From Methanobacteriota archaeon (GTDB taxonomy: Archaea; Thermoplasmatota; Thermoplasmata; SG8-5; JACRNV01): a DNA stretch of 64,000 nucleotides. Both the position numbers and the translations under genes were made by a program. Numbering within the stretch: the first letter of the stretch is position 1; each line of letters starts with the position of its first letter. Of this stretch, positions 24,999-33,487 are shown piece by piece. Under the pieces are notes generated by a model that was not told the origin of the DNA, made no database searches, and saw only the letters and a program-made list of their open reading frames with translations. The stretch covers positions 1 through 64,000 of the forward strand of contig JACRNV010000055.1 in the NCBI GenBank assembly GCA_016214785.1. Direction: 5' to 3'.

Positions 24999-25415
24999 AT
25001 GACAGCTATCGTGAAGTGGGCGGGAGGGCTCTCCTTCCTCGGACGGGCGAACACAAACCACTGGGTGCCAATGGATGTCGCGAAGGAGGTCGGAGGGACC
25101 GCCGCAGCATCCAGTCCGATGGAGCTCGTGCTCATCGGGCTCGGCGGATGTACCGCGATGGATATCGTCTCGATATTGAAGAAAAAGAAGGTCAAGATAG
25201 AAGATTTTTGGATTGAGCTTGACGCCGTGAAGGCGGACGACTACCCGAAGGTCTTCACCCAAATCAAGCTCAAGTACGTCGTCGTAGGCAAGGATGTTCC
25301 CAAGGATGCTGTGGAGCGTGCCGTCCGGCTCTCCGAGGGAAAGTATTGTTCGGTAGGTGCGATGCTCCGCAAGACCGCGAAAATCGAGTACGAGACAGAG
25401 GTGCGCGCGCCATAG
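24999..25415 (+). CDS. OsmC-family peroxiredoxin-like protein
   Basis: A 138-residue OsmC/Ohr-type protein. The two reactive cysteines are in IGLGGCTAMDIVSIL and KYCSVGAML. This family reduces organic peroxides or handles sulfur species as a dimer. Length is standard. It stands alone, with a TATA-like AATGATTTAA (24961-24970) about 30-38 bp before the ATG. Confidence 0.9.
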   Translation: MTAIVKWAGGLSFLGRANTNHWVPMDVAKEVGGTAAASSPMELVLIGLGGCTAMDIVSILKKKKVKIEDFWIELDAVKADDYPKVFTQIKLKYVVVGKDVPKDAVERAVRLSEGKYCSVGAMLRKTAKIEYETEVRAP

Positions 25416-25485
25416 CCCGGCGCACCCGGATTTAACAATCGTTAATAATAAATACATCAAGCGCTATAATTAACAGCGTGAAGAG

Positions 25486-25833
25486 ATGAAGGCCCCATGC
25501 GAAACGTCCATGTGGTACGTGCTTCCGCTCGTTCGAAAGGCACTGGTTCGCGCGCTCATCGAGGAGCACGGCCATACCCAATCCCAGGCCGCCCGGCGCC
25601 TGGGCCTGACCAGCGCGGCGGTGTCCCAATACATCGCCGGAAAGAGGGGGGGCTTAGAGCTTCGGGACAGGCGCGCTCTCAAAAAGATTAAAGGCGCGGC
25701 GAAGCGTGTCGCGAACGCCGATGACGAGACAGCGGTCCAGGAGGAGATTTGCCGGCTCTGCAAGCGCATTACGGCGATGGGCGTGGCCGAGGAACTCGCC
25801 AGGCGCACGCATGGGTGCTCCAGATGCCTGTGA
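25486..25833 (+). CDS. Helix-turn-helix regulator with C-terminal cysteines
   Basis: A 115-residue protein. The HTH is near residues 25-52: HTQSQAARRLGLTSAAVSQY, followed by IAGKRGG, an XRE/Fis-like recognition helix. The C-terminal part has CRLCKR and GCSRCL, four cysteines that could hold a metal or iron-sulfur cluster. This architecture is common in archaea. It overlaps the sulfur-carrier gene by 10 bp and heads the four-gene sulfur operon. A TTAATAATAAATAC box lies about 35 bp upstream. Confidence 0.8.
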   Translation: MKAPCETSMWYVLPLVRKALVRALIEEHGHTQSQAARRLGLTSAAVSQYIAGKRGGLELRDRRALKKIKGAAKRVANADDETAVQEEICRLCKRITAMGVAEELARRTHGCSRCL

Positions 25834-26057
25834 CGCACCGCGCGCGGAGAGGCGCCATCATCGTTAAGGCACTCATATGCGGAAAAATGCAGGTCGTGCA
25901 ATTGCGCGAGGGTGCGACGCTCTCCAATCTCCTGATTGAGATGAGCCTGCCTTTGACATCGTGCATCGCCGTCAGGGATGACGTGCCGATACCCAGCGAT
26001 GAGCCCCTTCACGACGGCGACAGAATCGCGCTGCTCGAGACCTTCTCGGGGGGCTGA
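25824..26057 (+). CDS. ThiS/MoaD-type sulfur carrier protein
   Basis: About 77 residues with a ubiquitin-like beta-grasp pattern: VKALICGKMQVVQLREGATLSNLLIEM, VRDDVPIPSDEPLHDGDRI and the diagnostic C-terminal TFSGG. The terminal Gly-Gly is normally adenylated and thiocarboxylated by an E1-like enzyme, which is not encoded here. It ends 1 bp before the ThiI-like gene, suggesting direct cooperation in tRNA or cofactor thiolation. The ATG at 25824 lies inside the upstream gene; a shorter start is possible. Confidence 0.8.
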   Translation: MPVTHRARRGAIIVKALICGKMQVVQLREGATLSNLLIEMSLPLTSCIAVRDDVPIPSDEPLHDGDRIALLETFSGG

Positions 26058-26058
26058 G

Positions 26059-26682
26059 ATGAAGGGCGTCCTCCTTCTCTCCGGCGGCATCGACTCCCCC
26101 GTCGCCGGGCTGATGATGCTCGACCGCGGCATGGACCTCGTCCTCCTGCACATGGACAACCGGCCCTTCACCGATGACAGGCAGATGCTGAAGGTGCGGA
26201 GCCTGGCCGACGCCCTGTCGAAGCGCGCTGGGAAGCCGTTGCCGACCTTCGTCGCGCCGCACGGTAAGGCGCAGGCGCGGATCGCCAAGTCGTGCGACAG
26301 GCACGTGCATTGCATACTCTGCAGGCGCATGATGCTCCGCGTGGCGCAGGCCATCGGCGAGCGCGAGGGCGCCTCCTGCATCGTGACCGGAGAGTCGCTG
26401 GGGCAGGTCGCCTCGCAGACGATGGCCAACATCGCGGTCGAGGAGGAGGCTACGACGATGCCGATGCTCAGGCCCCTCATCGGGCTGGACAAGGAGGAGG
26501 TCGTCGTCCGGGCGAGGGCGCTCGGCACTTTCCAGGTATCGACGGCGCCAGGGCTCTGCTGCACGATAGTGCCTGAAAAGCCGTCTACGGGGGCGCGACT
26601 CTCGCGTATATTAGGCGAGGAGGCGAAGCTGGACGTCGGGGGCCTCGTCGCGGAGCTCGTGAGCGGGGCGGTGCGCCTGTGA
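26059..26682 (+). CDS. ThiI-like PP-loop sulfurtransferase lacking the THUMP domain
   Basis: A 207-residue protein that starts directly with the PP-loop LLSGGIDSPVAGLMML. It has CILCRRMMLRVAQAI, VTGESLGQVASQT and MLRPLIGLDKEEVV, as in the C-terminal adenylation domain of ThiI. The N-terminal ferredoxin-like/THUMP half of full ThiI is missing, and so is a rhodanese tail, so tRNA recognition must differ or come from a partner. Cysteines near residue 91-94 and at GLCCTIV may be catalytic. Tightly packed with the neighbouring sulfur carrier and an 89-residue protein. Confidence 0.85.
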   Translation: MKGVLLLSGGIDSPVAGLMMLDRGMDLVLLHMDNRPFTDDRQMLKVRSLADALSKRAGKPLPTFVAPHGKAQARIAKSCDRHVHCILCRRMMLRVAQAIGEREGASCIVTGESLGQVASQTMANIAVEEEATTMPMLRPLIGLDKEEVVVRARALGTFQVSTAPGLCCTIVPEKPSTGARLSRILGEEAKLDVGGLVAELVSGAVRL

Positions 26683-26948
26683 GCGCGCGATTCTCGCTGG
26701 TCAAGACATGCAGCGCCGACGCCTTCGACGCGATTCCGAGGAGGCTGACCAGCGTCGATATTTCCAGAGCCGTGGAATCCCTAAAGCGTGCCGGCTACTC
26801 CATCGTCGCCGACGCGGGAAGGCTCTGCGTCGTGGAAAAGGACGGCCGCGAGATGACCCTCTATTCCAGCGGCAGGGTGCTTGTCAAGACCGGCGACGAG
26901 GAGGAGGCGCGGCGAGCGGCGGAAGAACTATACGCCTGCATCGGATGA
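26679..26948 (+). CDS. Hypothetical protein of the sulfur-relay operon
   Basis: An 89-residue soluble protein overlapping the ThiI-like gene by 4 bp (GTGA). It has alternating strands and helices, ending REMTLYSSGRVLVKTGDEEE and an alanine-rich helix. The strand pair resembles half of a TBP-like or small RNA-binding alpha/beta fold. It may supply RNA binding to the THUMP-less ThiI-like enzyme; that is speculation. Function unknown. Confidence 0.65.
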   Translation: MSARFSLVKTCSADAFDAIPRRLTSVDISRAVESLKRAGYSIVADAGRLCVVEKDGREMTLYSSGRVLVKTGDEEEARRAAEELYACIG

Positions 26949-27032
26949 GATGAGCGGCACAACCGCGCCGCGCAATGGTTGTTCGGAAGAGAGTCCCCTT
27001 TCGCTGCGGGCAATGCGGATTATGCCTGACGC

Positions 27033-28097
27033 TCACTCCCTGGATATCTCTCTCAACGACGCTTCAAGCAGCTTCGGAAGGTTCAAGACGTCCCGGATAT
27101 GCACCATCTCGGTCGGGGAGTGCGTGTACCTCATCGGTATCCCGATTGGCGCCGACGACACACCGGCCTCCTGGAGGGCCGCACCGTCCGTCGAGCCCCC
27201 GGTCACGCCGATCTGCAGCGGGATTCTCGCGCGCTTGGCTGCGTTCTCGATTATCCTGCGCATCTCCGGCGAAGCCAGCGCCCTCGTGTCGACCATCCTC
27301 AGCACCGGCCCCTTGCCGAGCATCACCGGCGCGTAGAACTTGTCGTAGCCCGGGGCGTCCGTCGTGGTGTAGGTGTCCACGGCGATGACGTAATCCAGTG
27401 GCAGGGTGCGGGAGACGACGACTGCACCCCTAAGGCCTATCTCCTCCTGGACCGTCCAGACGACGTAGAATGTTCCCTTCGGGCGGCTTTTGGCCAGCCC
27501 CCTGAGGGCCTGCAGCGCCGCCCAGCAGCCTATGCGGTTGTCGAGGCCGTGCGAGCAGACATACCCCCCGTTGATGATCTCGAACCCTTTGTCTATCGTG
27601 ACGGGGTCGAGCATGCGGATGCCCATCCTCTCTGCTTCTCTCCTGCTGCGAGCGCCGACGTCGATGCACAGGCGCTCCCAGGCAGTCGTCTTGGCTCCCT
27701 CGTCCCTGTCAATGGTAAGGTGCAGGGCCTTGAGCCCGAGGACGCCGTTGACGACGCTGTCTTTTGTATGGATGCGCACGACCCTGCCGACGAGCGTGCG
27801 GTCGTCGATGCCGCCCATCTTCCTGAACTTCAAAGTGCCGTTCTCGTCGATGTTCGTGACTATGAGGCCGACCTCGTCCATGTGGGCGACGAGCCCGACC
27901 CTCGGGTTGCCGTCGCCGACCTGGGCGAAGAGGTTGCCCATCCTGTCGACCCGCACCTTGGCCAGCTTCGCGGCCTCGGCGCGCAGGAAGTCCCGGACGG
28001 CGCCCTCGTAGCCCGTAACCCCCGGCAGCATGACGAGCGCTCTCAATTCGTCTGGAACATTCGACTTTCCGCCCCCTCTCGCGATTTTCTCTGCCAT
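27033..28097 (-). CDS. M42-family aminopeptidase (TET-like)
   Basis: A 354-residue metallopeptidase of the M42 family, which forms tetrahedral dodecamers that degrade peptides. Metal ligands and catalytic residues appear in LVAHMDEVG, GLDNRIGCW, VQEEIGLRGA, AVDTYTT and PMRYTHSPTEM. Length and motif order are typical. Single gene ahead of gcvT on the same strand. Confidence 0.92.
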   Translation of the reverse strand: MAEKIARGGGKSNVPDELRALVMLPGVTGYEGAVRDFLRAEAAKLAKVRVDRMGNLFAQVGDGNPRVGLVAHMDEVGLIVTNIDENGTLKFRKMGGIDDRTLVGRVVRIHTKDSVVNGVLGLKALHLTIDRDEGAKTTAWERLCIDVGARSRREAERMGIRMLDPVTIDKGFEIINGGYVCSHGLDNRIGCWAALQALRGLAKSRPKGTFYVVWTVQEEIGLRGAVVVSRTLPLDYVIAVDTYTTTDAPGYDKFYAPVMLGKGPVLRMVDTRALASPEMRRIIENAAKRARIPLQIGVTGGSTDGAALQEAGVSSAPIGIPMRYTHSPTEMVHIRDVLNLPKLLEASLREISRE

Positions 28098-28127
28098 TTG
28101 ATCACCTTCGGATGATTATTCCTGTCT

Positions 28128-29273
28128 TCACTTCTTCCTGACGAACGGCGGTTTCACGACCTTCGCCGCGCTGCGCGCCCCCCTTATATCGATTGTCAGC
28201 GCCTTGCCCGGCGCAGCGGCCGCAGCATCTACGTATCCGAGCGCTATTCCCTGCTTCAGTGTCGGGGACTGCGTGCCGCTCGTGACCGTGCCCACGACGC
28301 TCCCGCCGTCCATTATCTTGTAGCCGTTGCGCGGGACCTTCTGCCCCTCGACTGTCAGGCCCACGAATCTCTGGTAGTTCCCGGCGGCCTTCTGCGCCTC
28401 CAGCGCATGCCGGCCGACGAAGTCGTGGTCCCACTTTATGACCCAGTCGTAGCCCGTCTCCAGTGTCGTCCTGTCGCCGTGGAAGTCCTGGCCCGAGAGG
28501 AGGTACCCCATCTCCAGCCTGAGGGTGTCGCGCGCGCCCAGGCCGATCGGCGCCGCACGGGGCTCGCCCTTCTTTATCGCCTCGTACCATAGAGCGGGCG
28601 CTGCGCGGAAGGGGATGATTATCTCGAAGCCCTCCTCGCCCGTGTAGCCCGTCCTAGAAACGAAAACGTAATCGCCCGATTCGATGTGCTGGTAGGCGAC
28701 CCCGTGGCCGCCGCCCTCCGCGCCGTTCGTGACCTTCCACTCCTTTTTGATCTCGACGAATTTCGTCCAGAAAGGCTTCAGTTCGACCGCGCCGTCTCCG
28801 AATATCCGTGACACGATTTCCCTGCTCTTGGGGCCCTGTATTGCGATGGCCGCGCAGTGCATGGAGATGTCTTCGACCGCGCCTTCGGGCCCTAGCGCGC
28901 GCAAGACGTCCGACACTGGCTTCCTCATCGAGGCGTTTGCCACGCAGAGAAATTCGTCATCGGTAATGCGCGTGACAATCATGTCATCGAGGATGTGCCC
29001 CTTCTCGGTGAGCATGTGCGTGTACTTGGCTTTTCCCAGCTCGGAGCGGTGGATGTCGTTCGTGAAGGCGCGCGAGACCATCTCGACGGCGTTCGGTCCG
29101 CGGATGACTATGTTGGCCATGTGGGAGACATCGAACGCGCCCGCCGAGGCGCGGACGGCCTCGTGCTCCGACACTATGCCTGAAAACGATAATGGCATCT
29201 CCCAGCCCGCGAATTCCACGAGGTGCGCACCCATCGTGACGTGCTCTTGGTACAGCGGTGTTCGGTGCAGCAT
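28128..29273 (-). CDS. gcvT: Aminomethyltransferase (glycine cleavage T protein)
   Basis: Releases ammonia and passes the methylene group from the H-protein to tetrahydrofolate. About 381 residues; HLVEFAGWEMPLSFSG, FDVSHMANIVIRGPNA and RDTLRLEMGYLLSGQD match GcvT. The start at 29273 follows a GTTTATCT box by about 30 bp and GGAGAC closely; the frame extension upstream lies in the promoter. No gcvH or gcvP is adjacent. Confidence 0.9.
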   Translation of the reverse strand: MLHRTPLYQEHVTMGAHLVEFAGWEMPLSFSGIVSEHEAVRASAGAFDVSHMANIVIRGPNAVEMVSRAFTNDIHRSELGKAKYTHMLTEKGHILDDMIVTRITDDEFLCVANASMRKPVSDVLRALGPEGAVEDISMHCAAIAIQGPKSREIVSRIFGDGAVELKPFWTKFVEIKKEWKVTNGAEGGGHGVAYQHIESGDYVFVSRTGYTGEEGFEIIIPFRAAPALWYEAIKKGEPRAAPIGLGARDTLRLEMGYLLSGQDFHGDRTTLETGYDWVIKWDHDFVGRHALEAQKAAGNYQRFVGLTVEGQKVPRNGYKIMDGGSVVGTVTSGTQSPTLKQGIALGYVDAAAAAPGKALTIDIRGARSAAKVVKPPFVRKK

Positions 29274-29359
29274 GTCTCCGCCACCGCCACAGTGCATCAA
29301 CAGATAAACGTTTCGGGGTAACGAAAAACTTTTAGTGTCCGCGACATTGTGGTGGAGCC

Positions 29360-29764
29360 ATGGCAAAAGGCGGACCCTCGTTCAGCATCGACCGGTGGCT
29401 CAGGCTCAACGCAATGTGGCTGCTCCCGGCGCTGGTAGCGCTCTCCGTCGCCGCTTCGGTCATAGGTGTGTTGGGCGCGTGGGTGGTCGCCTACGATTCG
29501 CCAGTGGAGCTGCTCTTCCTCAAGCCCCTTGACGGATGGGGCTACTGGATGCTATTCCTAGGTGCGCTGGCTGCGCTCGTCCTTGGCTTCTATCTCGCCG
29601 AGCGCATCTCGATGCAGAGGGAGCTTAATGGCTACCTGACGTCTGCGAGCAAAGCCAAATTCCTCGCCAACCTCGACCGCATCGAGGAGCTCGGATGGCG
29701 TCTCGGTGGGGCTTACGAGAAACGCGTCATCGCCAAGAAGGGCGAGTTCAAGTTGAAGTGGTAA
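29360..29764 (+). CDS. Two-helix membrane protein, DUF3198-like
   Basis: A 134-residue protein with two membrane helices (about 20-43 and 60-82) and a soluble C-terminal domain with a predicted winged-helix-like segment (SKAKFLANLDRIEELGWRLG). This layout resembles DUF3198 proteins known from Thermoplasma relatives. No function known. It lies between gcvT (divergent) and the cdc6 promoter/origin region. Confidence 0.7.
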   Translation: MAKGGPSFSIDRWLRLNAMWLLPALVALSVAASVIGVLGAWVVAYDSPVELLFLKPLDGWGYWMLFLGALAALVLGFYLAERISMQRELNGYLTSASKAKFLANLDRIEELGWRLGGAYEKRVIAKKGEFKLKW

Positions 29765-29777
29765 CGGCAGACAGGCG

Positions 29778-29802
29778 CCCCCCATTTCTTCTACTGGAAA
29801 AG
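29778..29802 (-). other. Origin recognition box-like sequence upstream of cdc6
   Basis: On the minus strand the sequence CTTTTCCAGTAGAAG is followed by AAATGGGGGG. This fits the archaeal ORB layout: a TTCCAGTGGAAAC-like dyad followed by AAnGGGGG. It lies in the gene-free 215-bp stretch before orc1/cdc6, where archaeal origins are often found. Only one clear copy is seen, so the call is tentative. A TATA box, AAATTTATAC (about 29881-29890), follows and probably serves cdc6. Confidence 0.5.
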
Positions 29803-29980
29803 TTGGTGGGGATGTGCGCTGCAGGCGCACAGCGCAATAGACGATTGGTCCTGCATGGCTCTCTCTTCTCACCTTCCAATAAATTTATACAGTGATATAG
29901 ATTCGTGCAACAACCTTTTTGTATGCAAGCGTAATCCACCCCCTCCTGCCGCGGCTTTTCGACAGTTTGCGGCGGAGCCC

Positions 29981-31300
29981 GTGGCCTCTCGTACGTGCCA
30001 AGGGGGGGTAACAACGCCGGAAAGCAACATATTCGAGAAGTACCTCAATAGAGGTACGGTCTTCCAGGACAAGAGCGTGCTCACATCGTCCTATGTTCCG
30101 CCGATTCTCAAGCACAGAGACTCACAGATCAACGACATCGCCAACATACTCTCTCCCCTATTGAACGGAGAGGGCGCTTCCAATGTCCTGCTCTGGGGCA
30201 ATACCGGAACTGGAAAGACCGTGACGGCAAAATATCTCGGTAACCAGCTCAAAACAATACTCGAGTGCGAGAGAGAGGGCATTTTGATTAACTACATTTA
30301 TGTTAATTGCCAAACCGCTGATACGCATTATGGCGTACTCTACGGAATATCGACACATCTTTATTCTAAGGAAGAAGTCGATACAGGGATTGCCCCACCT
30401 CCAACGGGGTGGTCGCTCGATCGTGTTCATCAGGCACTCAAGAAACGGCTTGGCGATTCAAAGCGGGTCACGGTCATCATTCTTGACGAGATGGACATGT
30501 TCATCACGAAGAGTGGCGACGACGCCCTTTATTCAATCATGAAGCTCAACGAGTCCGACTCACCTCACGGAGGAAAGGACATACAATCACCCCCCAGGGT
30601 GTCGATAATCGGAATAGCCAATGATATCTCATTCGTAGACCTGCTCGATTCAAGGGTTAAGAGCCGGTTCAGCAACGAAAAAGTGCATTTCACGCCATAT
30701 ATAACTGATAATTTGCAGGACATACTCTCACAACGAGCGAAGCTAGCGTTCAGGGAGGGCGCGATCGACGACTCTGTGATAAATCTGTGTGCATCGACCG
30801 AGGCGAGGGTCGGCGGCGACGCGAGAAAGGCTATCGAGATCCTGAGGATATCTGGTGAGATCGCAGATCGCATCGGCGAAAAGTCCATCAATACCGACAT
30901 TGTGAAGAAAGCATATAATGCCATAGAAAGAGATTACGTCACGGAATCGATTCGGGCATTGCCCGCGCAATCGAAGCACATTTTGATGAGCGTCGCGTTG
31001 AACGCAGAGGCGGGTATTGAAAGACAAACAACCGGAGACGTATATGAAACCTACCAGCAGCTCTGCCGAAAGACTGGATTATCGCCATTATCCCAACGAA
31101 GGGTGACTGATCTGATATCCGAGATGGATACGCAGGGCCTTGTGAACGCTAGGGTGCGATCCTTTGGGAGGGGGGGCCGGACAAAAGAGATAGCTCTAGC
31201 ATTACCCAACATCACAAATGTGAAGAATGTGCTCGAATGTGATGAATTTCTATCTTCCATGAACGGGTTCAAGGTAAAGCACCAAACAACACTTGTGTAA
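29981..31300 (+). CDS. cdc6: Orc1/Cdc6 replication initiator
   Basis: An AAA+ ATPase that binds origin boxes and loads MCM. About 439 residues from a GTG at 29981. Walker A LLWGNTGTGKTVTAKYL, Walker B VIILDEMDMF, sensor 1 IIGIANDISF, arginine-finger region SRVKSRFSNEKV, sensor 2 GGDARKAIEILR, then a C-terminal winged helix (from about PLSQRRVTDLISEMD). The true start is uncertain: no ATG lies just before NIFEKYLNRGTVF, where homologues begin. Confidence 0.9.
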   Translation: MASRTCQGGVTTPESNIFEKYLNRGTVFQDKSVLTSSYVPPILKHRDSQINDIANILSPLLNGEGASNVLLWGNTGTGKTVTAKYLGNQLKTILECEREGILINYIYVNCQTADTHYGVLYGISTHLYSKEEVDTGIAPPPTGWSLDRVHQALKKRLGDSKRVTVIILDEMDMFITKSGDDALYSIMKLNESDSPHGGKDIQSPPRVSIIGIANDISFVDLLDSRVKSRFSNEKVHFTPYITDNLQDILSQRAKLAFREGAIDDSVINLCASTEARVGGDARKAIEILRISGEIADRIGEKSINTDIVKKAYNAIERDYVTESIRALPAQSKHILMSVALNAEAGIERQTTGDVYETYQQLCRKTGLSPLSQRRVTDLISEMDTQGLVNARVRSFGRGGRTKEIALALPNITNVKNVLECDEFLSSMNGFKVKHQTTLV

Positions 31301-31314
31301 AGAGATGGCAATTT

Positions 31315-32583
31315 ATGAAATTGTACTACGAGGCGTATGGCTGCGCGCTCAACCGAGGCGAAACCGAGGTCGCTATTGGAAAAGTCAAGAGCATCCGAAT
31401 CATAAGGAATTTGCGGGATGCGCAACTCTTGCTCATCTCAACCTGCGTGGTCATTGAGTATACGGAATTGAAAATGAGAAAAAGGATAGCGGCCCTGAAT
31501 GCCTTGAAAAAGCCTTTGATCATTACAGGGTGTTACGTTTCCGCATTTCCACAGGAAACCGAGGGGGGTGGGGCGCGGATTAAATATATATCTCCGGGCA
31601 ATTCCGACGAATTGGCCGCAGCCATCCGAGGATTTGCAGTGGAAAAGAAGGGCGAGCGCACGAAAGGGGCGAACCGACTCCTCGCTCCCCCCATGAAAAA
31701 CGCAGTCGGCATCGTTCCTATCTCGAGCGGCTGCCTGGGCTCCTGCACATATTGCATCACGCGCCTGGCCAGGGGCGGACTGGCCAGCCGTCCCATCGAG
31801 GCAATCACCAGGGACATCAAAGCGCTCGCGGCCCGCGGCGCTTGCGAGATCGACCTAGCATCACAGGATTCGGCCATATTCGGGAAGGATATTGGGAGCA
31901 GTCTCCCATCCCTGATGTCAAAAACTTCTTCCATCGAGGGTGATTTCGTGGTCCGCATCGGCATGATGAACCCCGAAGGAGTTCTCCCCATTCTCGGGGA
32001 CATCATATCGGCATACAAGGACGATAAGATGTTCAAGTTCCTCCATCTACCCGTCCAAAGCGGTTCCGACAGAGTTCTAAAGGCTATGGGGCGCAGGTAC
32101 TCTGTGGGGAACGCGCTCACGATTGTTGCGGAATTCAGGAAAGCCTTCCCAGGGATAACCATTTCCACCGACGTAATCGTCGGTTTCCCAGGGGAAACGG
32201 GCAGGGACCACGCTTTGACGATAAAGGCGCTCGAAAAGATGTCCCCCGACATAGTAAACGTCACCCGCTTCTCGGCGCGCCCGGGCACTCCCGCGGCTGC
32301 GATGCCCGGCGCCGTCCATGGGCGGATAGCGAAGGCGCGCTCGCGTGAGCTGACGGCGCTGCGCCTCCGACTCGGCAAGGAGCGCAACGAACGTTACATT
32401 GGTGAAATTGTGAGGTGCATCGCGACCGAAAGGGGCAAGCGCGGGACAACGGTCGCGCGTACCGTCGAATACAAGCCAGTCATTTTGCCCGGCAGGGTGA
32501 GGCTCGGCACGTGGCACTCCGTCGAGATAGTATCGGCGACGGCCGTCGATTTGCGCGCGAAAATGGCGAAAAGAAGGGTTTGA
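31315..32583 (+). CDS. Threonylcarbamoyladenosine tRNA methylthiotransferase (MtaB/CDKAL1-like)
   Basis: A radical SAM enzyme that adds a methylthio group to t6A37 of tRNA. 422 residues: the N-terminal MTTase domain has cysteines in YEAYGCALN, ISTCVVIEYTE and IITGCYVSAF for the second cluster. The radical SAM motif is GCLGSCTYCITR. FLHLPVQSGSDRVLKAMGRRY and STDVIVGFPGET are family signatures. A TRAM domain ends the protein. It follows cdc6 by 14 bp. Confidence 0.92.
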   Translation: MKLYYEAYGCALNRGETEVAIGKVKSIRIIRNLRDAQLLLISTCVVIEYTELKMRKRIAALNALKKPLIITGCYVSAFPQETEGGGARIKYISPGNSDELAAAIRGFAVEKKGERTKGANRLLAPPMKNAVGIVPISSGCLGSCTYCITRLARGGLASRPIEAITRDIKALAARGACEIDLASQDSAIFGKDIGSSLPSLMSKTSSIEGDFVVRIGMMNPEGVLPILGDIISAYKDDKMFKFLHLPVQSGSDRVLKAMGRRYSVGNALTIVAEFRKAFPGITISTDVIVGFPGETGRDHALTIKALEKMSPDIVNVTRFSARPGTPAAAMPGAVHGRIAKARSRELTALRLRLGKERNERYIGEIVRCIATERGKRGTTVARTVEYKPVILPGRVRLGTWHSVEIVSATAVDLRAKMAKRRV

Positions 32584-32602
32584 AAGGGGTTTGGCCAGTT
32601 CC

Positions 32603-33487
32603 TCAATCGATGCCGTACATCTTGCACTTCTCGTCTACTTCCTTCTGTATCTTCTCGATGAGATCTGGCTTGTCGACGAGGTGCTTGAACCGGGACTGGA
32701 CCTTCAGGTAGTCCAGCACGGGCTTGCGCGGCTTCGGAGGCAGCTTCGTTATCTTGATGTTCTTGAAGTCCGCGCCCTCGAGATCCCAGAGTATGAAGAC
32801 GCCGGTCTCGATTGCGAGCCTGGCTATCTCCATCGACTTCTCGCTCGGTATCCCCCAGCCCGGCACGCACGGGCACATGACCTGTATGAACGACGGCCCG
32901 TCGACCGACAGGGCCTTCTTGACTTTCTTCTCCAGATCGAGCGGGTAGGCGATGTTGGCCGTCGCCGTGTAGGGTATGTCGTGGGCGGCCACGATGGCAG
33001 CAATTGGCTTCTTGCGCTGCGTCTTCCCCGGGATTACCGAGCCCGCCGGCGACGTGGTCGTCGACGCGCCGAACGGCGTGGAAGCGCTCCTCTGTATGCC
33101 CGTGTTCATGTACGCCTCGTTGTCGTAGCAGACGTAGCATATCTTGTGCCCCCTCTCCAGCATGCCGGACAGGGCCTGTATCCCAATGTCAAAAGTGCCA
33201 CCATCTCCGGCGAAGGCAAAGAGATTGACGCCCTCGCGCCTGCCCCGCGCCTTCAGCCCGGCCTCGACGCCCGACGCTACCGCGGCAGCGTTCTCGAACG
33301 CAGCGTGGATCCACGGCACTTCCCATGCGCTCTCGGGATAGCCCGTGGTCATAACTTCGAGGCAGCCCGTGGCATTGGCCACTATGGTGTTCGGCCCGGC
33401 GGCATTGAGAATGGTCCTGACGGCCGAGGCCATGCCGCAGCCCGCGCAACCCCTGTGCCCCGACGCGAAGTACTCCTTGTCGGCCAT
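32603..33487 (-). CDS. porB: Pyruvate:ferredoxin oxidoreductase beta subunit
   Basis: Thiamine diphosphate-binding subunit, 294 residues. CAGCGMASAVRTIL at the N-terminus supplies cluster cysteines; FAGDGGTFDIGIQALSGMLERG and CYDNEAYMNTGIQRS form the ThDP/Mg2+ site. ATG at 33487 shares its A with the porA stop (TGATG). Last gene of porCDAB, converting pyruvate and CoA to acetyl-CoA, CO2 and reduced ferredoxin, or the reverse. Confidence 0.94.
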   Translation of the reverse strand: MADKEYFASGHRGCAGCGMASAVRTILNAAGPNTIVANATGCLEVMTTGYPESAWEVPWIHAAFENAAAVASGVEAGLKARGRREGVNLFAFAGDGGTFDIGIQALSGMLERGHKICYVCYDNEAYMNTGIQRSASTPFGASTTTSPAGSVIPGKTQRKKPIAAIVAAHDIPYTATANIAYPLDLEKKVKKALSVDGPSFIQVMCPCVPGWGIPSEKSMEIARLAIETGVFILWDLEGADFKNIKITKLPPKPRKPVLDYLKVQSRFKHLVDKPDLIEKIQKEVDEKCKMYGID

